A program made the position numbers and the translations under genes. This document shows, piece by piece, positions 21,512-31,400 of a stretch of DNA of 64,000 nucleotides. Position 1 is the stretch's first letter, and each line of letters opens with the position of its first letter. The notes under the pieces are model-generated. The model was given only the letters and a program-made list of their open reading frames with translations. It was not told where the DNA came from and did no database searches. Source of the stretch: Mactra quadrangularis (taxonomy: Eukaryota; Mollusca; Bivalvia; Venerida; Mactridae); the NCBI GenBank assembly GCA_025267735.1, contig CM046309.1:28466702-28530701 (forward strand), given 5' to 3'.

Positions 21512-21866
21512 CATTCGGAACACCTTCGACCTTTCATAAATGAATAATCTCGGAAGGATTCGTGGGGTCTTCACTGGATTTTGGTGATTTTACTACGGCC
21601 TACGCGAGGCGAAGCACGTAACGGTTACACAAAATAGTTCATGTAGCATACTCACAGATCTTTGTCTAAACATATTTATTTGTTTTAAATTGAACCAAAT
21701 ATTATATTGTTCATCGGTATAATATCATTGAAATGTGTAATTTCAAATTTACGGACTAAAACGTAATTTCAGTCATCGTGTATTTGTTTACTTCAACACC
21801 GGGTTTTTTTTCAAAATGGCGTCTAAATAAGTCCGAGTTTATTCGTAGCCGAAGATGTTCCGAATA
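21512..21866. mobile_element. MULE-like MITE, 9-bp TSD CATCAACTG, copy 1
   Basis: Ends CATTCGGAACACCTTCGACC and GATGTTCCGAATA. Identical CATCAACTG at 21503-21511 and 21867-21875. Homologous (inverse) to 46384-46735; both contain TTACGTGCTTCGCCTCGCGT or its inverse. Confidence 0.8.
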
Positions 21867-21879
21867 CATCAACTGGTCA

Positions 21880-22170
21880 ATCCCGCATTTTTATGTGTCT
21901 GGACCCCATCATAATGGCCACCACGGGTCTTTAAATTGGTATTTTTAACTGGATTTAGTGAAATTTTTAGGGAAAGTCGTCACAAATATGACCCATATTT
22001 CGCGCGCATTCTCCATCAAAAGATGTTTCATGGGGTCCCAAAGGAGAATGTGCCCCTTTGTTGCTGGGGTTTGAAAGGGGAGCAGCGCCCCTCATCGCCA
22101 GAGAAAAATCGGGGTCATTAAGTGCAAAACATGGCGCAAAATGCTGGAAAGGAAACATGTGTTCAATGTC
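21880..22170. repeat. Unclassified repeat-like segment
   Basis: Contains GTTGCTGGGGTTTGAAAGGG and CAGCGCCCCTCATCGCC, recalling the G-rich block at 21281. No gene; opposite-strand frames are overlapping chance frames. Confidence 0.35.
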
Positions 22171-22444
22171 TGAGAAGTACTGGTACTTTAGACATCATTC
22201 TTGGAAAATATCAAATAATTGACAGGGAATAATGACTGATACTAACAATTATTTAGACTAAAAACAGCATTAAATGTAAGATAAAATCTTGTTCTGTATC
22301 TGAACACTTTATTAAAATTGTTATAATATGCCATTAAGAAGTAGATGGAAAATAAAATATTATAAAATTAATAAATGCATCTATTATGTGATAAACAAGG
22401 AAATCTGAAATCTAAAGCTGTCCAAACAGAGAAGCTACTTAATC

Positions 22445-23012
22445 TATACTGATCAAAATTATATCAATATTAATTTTACTGATATAATAAAATGAAAACT
22501 CTATATGTCATATCGATATATCCAACATTATACAATATATACTAATATAATAGAATGAAAGTTCTATGTATGTCATATCGATATATCCAACATTATACAA
22601 TATATACTGATAAAATAGAATGAAAGTTCTATGTATGTCATATCGATATATCCATCATTATACAATATATACTGATAAAATAGAATGAAAGTTCTATGTA
22701 TGTCATATCGATATATCCATCATTATACAATATATACTGATATAATAGAATGAAAGTTCTATGTATGTCATATCGATATATCCATCATTATACAATATAT
22801 ACTGATAAAATAGAATGAAAGTTCTATATATGTCATATCGATATATCCATCATTATACAATATATACTGATATAATGGAATGAAAGCTCTATATGTCATA
22901 TCGATATATCCATCATTATACAATATATACTGATATAATTTAATGAAAGCTCTATGTATGTCATATCGATATATCTATCATTATAAAATGTGTACTGATA
23001 TAATAGAATAAA
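22445..23012. repeat. 65-bp tandem array, 8 copies
   Basis: CATATCGATATATCC recurs at 22509, 22574, 22639, 22704, 22769, 22834, 22897 and 22962, a 65-base period with one 63. The central copies are nearly identical; the edges are diverged. Confidence 0.9.
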
Positions 23013-23128
23013 AAACTTAAAATCGTAAGATATGCTAGAAAATACACGAATCATTTACAGAAATTTCCGGGATATAGTTTTTCAGTTCTTCGTTATCCGA
23101 CTTTAGATAATTAGCTTCTAAGTGTGTC

Positions 23129-23390
23129 CATAGTCGGATCCTGCGGGGTGTCAGGGGGACCGGACCCTTCCCCTAGAATTTCCAAAATTTACCTATCCAA
23201 TAGTGTATTTCTTGAATGTAAGTCATTTTTAAGTAGCACAAAGCAAAAAAATGATTATTTAGTTTGTATAAATAAATGTGTTGCATTATTCTGCAAAATG
23301 TGTATAATGTGGTTGTTGTGCGAAAGTTTGGACCCCCTTAGAAAGAGTTTGGACCCCCCCCCCCAGAAAAAAATCCTGGACCCGCCAATG
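23129..23390. mobile_element. hAT-like MITE with 5-bp TSD, inverse copy
   Basis: Ends CATAGTCGGATCCTGC and CCTGGACCCGCCAATG with GTGTC on both sides (23124-23128, 23391-23395). The interior matches the inverse of 14696-14972. Confidence 0.72.
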
Positions 23391-23399
23391 GTGTCTAAC

Positions 23400-24655
23400 A
23401 CAATTCGCCTTCTTTTATTTAACATTATTACTGTTTCAGTTTATCATCCTTAAGGCTATACCGGTCCTTTACACCTTAGGGTTCAGTGTGATCTTTTCTG
23501 TATTGGCTAGAAATATAACAAGAGATCGACAACAACAAAATAATTATATTTTTATTCATTTTCTTTATTTTTATAGTAAAATATTTTAGTTATAATATAA
23601 CAAACATAATAAATAATTTTGGCACAAAAAGGAGGATTGCACAATTAATATTTACGTATAAATGCATAATTAACAATTTTATCAAACTTGTGTAAAATAC
23701 ACAACACGCCGACATCATTATAATAGCATTATTGTATGATTATAAAAGCATTATACTATTAGCTAAAAGCTTATCGGGTTGTACATAATTGAAAAAAATT
23801 GCATTACTCGCTGCTTGGACAATCGGAAAAAAAGTTCCAATTTCTCCCAATCTCGCCAATATTCCTTACTCGTTTTATCAGCACAATAACCGAACTCCCT
23901 GCTCTGACAATATGAAACCTTCGGACTAATATACATTCAACTGACGTTCTATTACCACCGTTCGAACATACATAAGTACTTTGACCGTTCGAACATAACT
24001 AAGCAGTTTGACCCTTCGAACATAATTCAGCATTTTACCAATCGAACATACCTTAATAGTGTGTCCATTCGGACATAACTAAGCCGCGTTTGTATCGCTA
24101 AAATCCTATTAACGATTCTATACTGGAATCCTAGACCGCGCTTATGTATTTTCTAACAGTATTCTTTTATTTAACTTATATTGAAATATTAAAGAACTCA
24201 AGAAATTGTTATACCGTATAATTTTACAGCTATCGTTACAATCTTGAAATCAGACGCACCGGCCGTTCCCCGAGTAAATTGTGACCTAGTCATTACAAAC
24301 ATTATTTAAGTAAAAATCCAATGTAATCTAAGCAAAACTGCTTAGTGCTTTAAAAAAAATTTAAAGTAATACCTCACTAAAACTAATCAATTGGGTAATT
24401 AGTCAATAGTGGTTTAGATTGTTAATTTGATAGAAATTCGTTAAGTAATAAAATTACTATGTAAATCTATTAAGTTAGTCTGAGATAGATGATATTTAAT
24501 TATTAAGTGATAATGCTTTTAATCCTCATTAATAAGTTTATACTGGAGTATATTTCATTTAAATATGTATCGAGTCGTCAATTGTTTGTATTTATATTTG
24601 TATTCATGTTTGAATTTTGTATTGTATTTGTGTCTCCATATATGTATCAGTATAA
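23400..24655. other. No gene recognised
   Basis: AT-rich. Around 23950-24075 the motif TTCGAACATA recurs five times at roughly 29-base spacing (CCGTTCGAACATACATAAGT-like units), a short degenerate tandem. Confidence 0.5.
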
Positions 24656-24659
24656 TATG

Positions 24660-25075
24660 CTGTAACGATGTACATGTGCTGTTCTGTGCTGCTCTGTTCT
24701 GGTTTGTGCTGTGCTATCCTGTGCCGCTCTGTGCTATTCTGCTATGTGATGTTGTAGTCTGTGTTGTGCTGTTATAGGCTGTTCTGTTTTATTATATTCT
24801 GTGCTGCGCTTTTCTGTGCTGTTCTGTGCTGGTGTTGTCTATGCCGTGCTTTTATGTGCTGTTCTGTTCTATGCTGCGCTATTCTGTGCTATTCTGTTCT
24901 GTGCTGTTCTATTCTGTGCTATTATGTGCTGTTGTCTGTGCCGTGCTGTTATGTGCTGTTCTATTCTATGCTGTGCTATTCTGTTATGAATCGTTCTATT
25001 CTATGCTGTTGTATTATGTGCTGTTCTGTTATGTACTATTCTAATTTGTGCTGATATGGTCTGTGCTTTTCTTTA
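24660..25075. repeat. Degenerate CTGTGCTGTT minisatellite
   Basis: About 40 variants of a 10-base CTGTGCTGTT / CTGTTCTATT unit. The composition leaves several overlapping frames open (Cys/Leu/Val-rich), which are artefacts. It lies about 150 bases beyond the IAP-A stop. Confidence 0.85.
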
Positions 25076-25148
25076 ATCGCTTGCTTTTCGTCATCCTTCT
25101 TGCCTTGTCTATCAGACTCTCCTCAATTTGAACATCGTCGCTACTCGC

Positions 25149-25154
25149 TTTATT
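25149..25154 (-). terminator. IAP-A polyadenylation signal
   Basis: AATAAA on the minus strand, about 64 bases after the IAP-A TGA. Confidence 0.6.
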
Positions 25155-25217
25155 TCTGATCACGATGTTTGGTAGCGAATGGGGGTTTTCGCATATGGAA
25201 TAAGGTAGAACGCACGT

Positions 25218-25435
25218 TCAGGACGCGTCGTTTTTACAGGCAAAATACGCTTTAATTTGTCCATTTATTGTCTTACGGCATATCGGACATTTAGTCACTG
25301 CAGGTGCACATTGAGGACAGGCGACCATGTGACCACAGGGCAAGAAAATTACATCTGCCTTGTGGTCTAAACATAATTTACACAAATTGCCACTTTTTAG
25401 CCTTTCGTTTTCTTCTAGCAATTTTTCAAGTGGTT
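25218..25435 (-). CDS. BIRC: IAP-A last exon: RING finger
   Basis: Acceptor TTGTCTTTTCAG. Encodes EPLEKLLEENERLKSGN and the C3HC4 RING (CKLCLDHKADVIFLPCGHM onwards), ending NDAS and TGA at 25220-25218. Confidence 0.95.
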
Positions 25436-28400
25436 CTGAAAAGACAAAATAAATTCAACCTATGTTTACTTTGTTCGAAAAACATAAGGTATCACCGTTT
25501 TCAAGTTAACTGTGCATGCAGTACAACTTGTACATTTTAATATCACTAGTTAAACTGATTTTCATGTCTTTTGTCAATTTTATTTTCAAAAGTTACACAC
25601 AAGTTAAGCAGTTGATATGACTAAATTGTCTCATGACCCAAACAAACAAGAAACGAACACTAATAACCAAATGATCGTCTACCCTGTGAAATCTGCGTCT
25701 ACCCTGTGGTATACAGCGCACCGAGGGCTATTCGTCGGGGGAAATTTTGAAATAATGGGGCATATATGAACTATGAAGTGAAATGCGCGCAACGGGAGAA
25801 AACACCGTGATCGCATTTTTATCAAACTCAGATCTGGTGAACGCTTTCGAAATACTGTAGGGGGAAATCTAGTAGGTAATTAAATGGTTACTAGGACTGA
25901 ACCATAGTGGAACATCAACACTATTATTGAAATGGATAAATAGTCAATGTGGTTATCGAAGATGATGATTTATGATACAATCAATCTTAATATCAAAATA
26001 TGTCTAAGAAGTGTATATTATGGTGGGATTTTTCTGCCACCAGATGACCACGCAACTATCAAGTAAATTAAGTGTTTAACTAGTTACCTAACTAGTATGG
26101 TGGCATATTTCTGACAACAGATAACTACATAACTAACTTGTTATTTAAGAGGTTAACTAGTTAGGGTAACTAATTAACCTCTTAAATTAATTAAATTAAT
26201 TGGTAAACTAGTTATCTTAACTAGTTATCCTCTTAATTAAGTAACAATAACTTGTTAACCACTTAAATGACGTGTTAGCTATGTCGTTATCTGTTTGCAG
26301 AAATATGCCACCATAAACTAGTTAACTATTTCCTTCTTATTTAAAATCACAGAAACGGTATGTATTTAAAAAGTAAGTAGTTAACAACTAGTTAATCATA
26401 TAATTTACTTGTAAATTATGCAGTTATATGATGGCAGAGATATGCTTCAATAATACATGTTTATGTATCAGAGAAATCATAAGAAAATAAACCCCAAAAT
26501 ATCATAGTCTACAATATATGAAATAGTACACTTACCTAAGTCATTCACTTCTTCTTCATTTCCGTCTGAAGTATTATCTGTAAAATTACTGTCAGAGAAC
26601 TCTTCTGGGCTATCTTCCATGGCAAACAATAGTTCACACAAATCTGTTCCTTTAAAATCATAATTACCTGAAAACAAAGAACAATCATAAATAGATTAAA
26701 TACAAAGATGGGATTATATTGTGTAAAGCAACAATAGAGCACACGCTCCGCCATTTGCAGATACAATTTTAGCTCGACTTTTCGAAGAAAATGAGAGCTA
26801 TTGCTATCACTTTTGCGTTGGCGTTGGCGTTGGTTTTCAGATTAACGTTTTTTGAAACACTTATAACTTCAACACTATCCAAGTTATTTTATTGAAAGTT
26901 GATATACTTATTTAGTGGGACTATATTAACCATACTGTGAAATGGGATCTCTCTGGATGCATTATTTTATGAGAAATTGCCCTTTTATACTTAAAAAATT
27001 GCAAAATATGAGGTTAAAGTTTTTCCTATGTAGAATATCTTCAATACTGATCAAGATTTTTGACTTAAAGTTTGTATACTTATTTGTCGGTACAATATCT
27101 ACACGACTGTGAAGGCACGTAACTGTGGGTGAATTATTTTCGGAGTAATTGCCCTTTTATACTTAAGAAATTGCAAAATATGAGGTTGAAGTTTTTCCTA
27201 TGTAGAATATCTTCAATACTGATCAAGATATTTGACTTAAAGTTTGTATACTTGGTTGTCGGTGCTATATCTACCCGACTATGAAGGGATGTAACTGTGG
27301 ATGAATTATTTTTGGAGTAGTTGCCCTTTTATACTTAAGAAAAATGCAAAATATAATGTTAAAATTATTTATATATGTAATATCCTTAATACTAATCAAG
27401 ATATTTGACTTTAAGTTTGTATACTTGATTATGGGTACTATATCTACACAACTATAAAGGGACGTTACTTTGGATGAATTATTTTTGGAGTTATGCCCCT
27501 TTATACTTAAACATTTAAGATTAAAATTTGTTCTAATGGGATATATTTAGAACTTATGAATATATTTGAATGAGAGTTGGAATGCTTATTCGTCAGTTAT
27601 TCATCTATCGGACTATAAAAGGACATAACTCTATATGAATTACTCTGAGTTATTCCCCTTTATAATTTGACTTTTAAGGGTTATGTTTGCTCAAATTTAA
27701 TATATTTTGTTTGATAGATAGTTAGTATACTTTTTCATCAGTACTACATCTAGTCAAATACAATGGGACGAAATAATTGATGAATTATTGTTGGAGTTGT
27801 GACCCTTTTCAACTTTTTAATTCGGGAGAAAGTATAATGAAGTGAAATATTTTCAGTACTTATGAAGATATTTAAATGACAATTAGTATGCTTATTCATC
27901 AGTACTACATCTACGCGACTACAAAGGGACATAACGCATGATGTTTTTTTTGAAGTTATGTCCCTTACTTTAATTTTAAATTTTGTTCAAATTGAAATAG
28001 ATTTACAATGTATTTATAGTTCTTCATAATATATATTTTTGAATGAAAGTAGGTATGCTTATTCGTTGATACTATGTCTACTTTACTCTGAAGGGACGTT
28101 ACTATGAATGAATGTTCTAGGAGTAATGCCCCTTTTATATTTTACAAATATGAATTGGTAATTATTGTTTGACTGAATTATATCCTTTCAAAAATTATGT
28201 CCTACTATGAATGAATGTTCTAGGAGTAATGCCCCTTTTATATTTTACAAATATGAATGGGTAATTATTGTTTGACTGAATTATATCCTTTCAAAAATTA
28301 TGTCCTGTCTTGAAATTACTTTAATTTGTTTAAAGATAAACCTTGCCATGAACAAAAACACCCGAAAAGTCGTGCGCGCTGTCCTTGGACTGCTCTTGTT

Positions 28401-31400
28401 TATCTTCTAGTGGAAAGCTAATAAGGGAGGTAACTCGGTTTAAAAGACTAAATGATTTCAGCTCGAATTATCTCCCTTGCATCGTCTGCAACCGATTTTC
28501 ATTCAAAATTAAGCATGAGTATTAGTTCGAGTTAACTCACTTGCATCGTCTGCGACCGAATTTCATTCAAAATTAAATATTTAGTTCATTTTGCAAAATA
28601 TGACTGATGTTTTCGAATAATGAAAATTGACTAGACACGGAAACTGCACGAATGGGTATTTAATATCATGCTTCTTTGATTGTAAAAATAATCAAAATTT
28701 AAGTTAAACTTACCATGCTTTTGCTTGTAAGCTATGATTGCCTTCTTGACCATATCTTGCGAATATCCCATATCAAGACAACTTTGTGCTGCAGGGGTAT
28801 CTAGGTAACCACGTGGATCAGAAACTTGGGATACCTTTAACTAATAAAATAAAATAAAAATTAAAAATGGTATATTTGAATGTTTAAGAAATGGTTTTTA
28901 AATTGTTAGTATAAGGTTTGATTCCACAATAAAAACAACTTTTAACAAACGTGCACATGTTTAAAAACGAAATAAATTTTAATGATTGCGTATAAGTTTA
29001 GAACAAATCCATATTATAAGAAACCCGATATTTTCTTCTAAAAAACGGTCAGTAAATATTTTTATTTCAAATTTAATTTCAGACATATCTATAAAAGCAT
29101 GTTGTATGAAAATTCCAGCGAGGGCTTTACCCTTGACCTTACTGAACTTTCTTGCTAGAAACAAATTTGTTAAGTGGAAACGCTAGCATGCACTTGAAAC
29201 GAAACATTGCTACAAAACTTACCGATTCAATTCCAGAATCGAAATTATCAGTTTCTAAAATTGGTTCCCCGCTTCGTACTTTCTCAATGTACGCCTTTCC
29301 TTTCACCAGCATCAAATGTGGACAATTCGGGTACCATTTAGCATGTTCCTTCATAGGATCATCCTCTGGTTCCCAGTTTCTAAGACCACCACCACAATGG
29401 TAACATCTAACACTGTCACCGACACCTGAAATACATTTGTAAATTAATGTATTAATACTCGTATATAAATATATACTAAAGTAATTGATATGAAAAAAAG
29501 AAATCCTAGAGTTGTGGAACAGAATTTTTCTATTGAGCCTAAAAACAGTAATATTGCTATTACTCATGTCATCATAGTTCCTTAGCATGTGTATAAGATA
29601 GTTCTGAATGGTCAGGGAGGATTCTCCCCTTAGACATTGTGAGACCCATGCCTGACAAGAAGTATGATTTATGTTGTGTTTTAGCCATTCTCGTACCCAG
29701 AGTCTAGTAGGATTTTCTAGAATTGAGAATCCTACAAGACTCTGGGTACGAGAATGTGTTTTAGCCTGCTACAAAGATATTTTGAATAAATATGTTGAAT
29801 GATTTCTTAACGCCGATTTGGGTTTTAAAACCAATATTTTCAAATATGTCAGTTTTCATAGGTCTATACTATGTTTAACTAAAATGTTAATTTATCGAAC
29901 TTGCCGTTTTCTTTTGTTCTTCAAATAGTTATTAGCCTGATCGGGACTTATCCTTTATTTATAATAATTCTACGATCGTAAACCAGGCCACTAGTATTCC
30001 TTATTTTGTTGAAATATTTTCTCGCCTTTTTTACGATATAAAACGTATGTACGTTTTACAAGATAGAACGATTTTCACAAGCCCTGCGACTCGGGCTTGT
30101 GGATGAGGTGATGACTGAAGTATTAACTCACTGCCTCAACGTGCAGATTCGTAGTAACTCTTAACGGACGTGATCGAACGGGTTATACGAAGTTTAACAA
30201 GGTTGACCTAAATCAGGTCAATTTTGCCAGACTTAACAGGTTGTTCCACGTCTTTATGCTTTTATGAATGTTCGGAACTACTTAACAAATTTTCTACTGT
30301 CAAACTTCATTACTTAATCGGAAAAAGCGATCGAGTTGTTCATTGTTTTGAGAGTTCAGTTCATTGGGTCAAATGTTATCGACAGCCCCGGCAGTTTGAT
30401 CTCGTTCTGTTAGTAACCAAACGATGACTAATCAAACATAATTGTACTACTCTGTAGCTATAAATAGATATCAATTCACCGCTATTTATAATTTAGACGT
30501 GGGAAATTCCCACAAGATGTTCGCTATTTTTATCGGTAGTTTATAAATTTGGATTATTTTACATGGAAAACCACCAGACTTTGTCCAGATCTCATGACTA
30601 AACTTTTCCACACACCCTGTACTGATTAATCACAAAGGGAAATTTATGGTACAATACAGAGTATCAAGTTCATACACGTACGCCACGTCTTCTAGGCATG
30701 ATTTCAAACATATCATGTCATGTATTTACATATGAATAAGATTTGTTGAACCTCATTTTTCACAACCCGTGTTTTTCACAACTTGTGAAAAACGCGTACG
30801 CATTTTTCACAACTTGTGTGAAAAACACGTTAGCATACAAATTTCATACGAGCATAGAAACGCATTTTTCACAACTTCAAATGTGACGTAAAAAGTTTTT
30901 GAAAATTTTGAGTTTTTTGGTATTAACGCGTTTTTCACACATGTGATTTTTTTAGTTGCTAGCTGTAAGTTAGTAAGTAAGTAAGTATTTTTTTATTTCT
31001 GTGACATGTTTTATGACAATATTACAAACATGAAAACAACATGAAAAGTATTTACAGATAAACACGAGACCCAGTGGGTGTAAGAACCACACTTGCAAAA
31101 AGATTTTTTTTGTGAAAAACGAGGTTCAAAGTTGTTACAACCCGTTTTGTAATAAAACCCCGAATTGTTTTAATTATTACAAAACGGGTCATTACAAAAG
31201 TAATTGAACATACAAACGCAATTTGTAATCAAATCCCGAAATGTAATAAAATGTCCAGTCATATTAATTTTATCATAAAATATAGTACGATACTTTGAAT
31301 TATTGGTAAGGAAAAAAAAATGTTTAACAAGCAAACATAAATGTTCAAATAGACAAATTACTTACATTCGTCATATTAATTTGAAGATTTCGTCAGAAAA

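Noticed and set aside
22445..23012. CRISPR-like array
   Set aside because: Units are contiguous 65-base tandem copies without unique spacers, in a eukaryotic context.
24565..25054. Four overlapping Cys/Leu/Val-rich ORFs
   Set aside because: They read through the CTGTGCTGTT minisatellite in different frames; composition explains the open frames.
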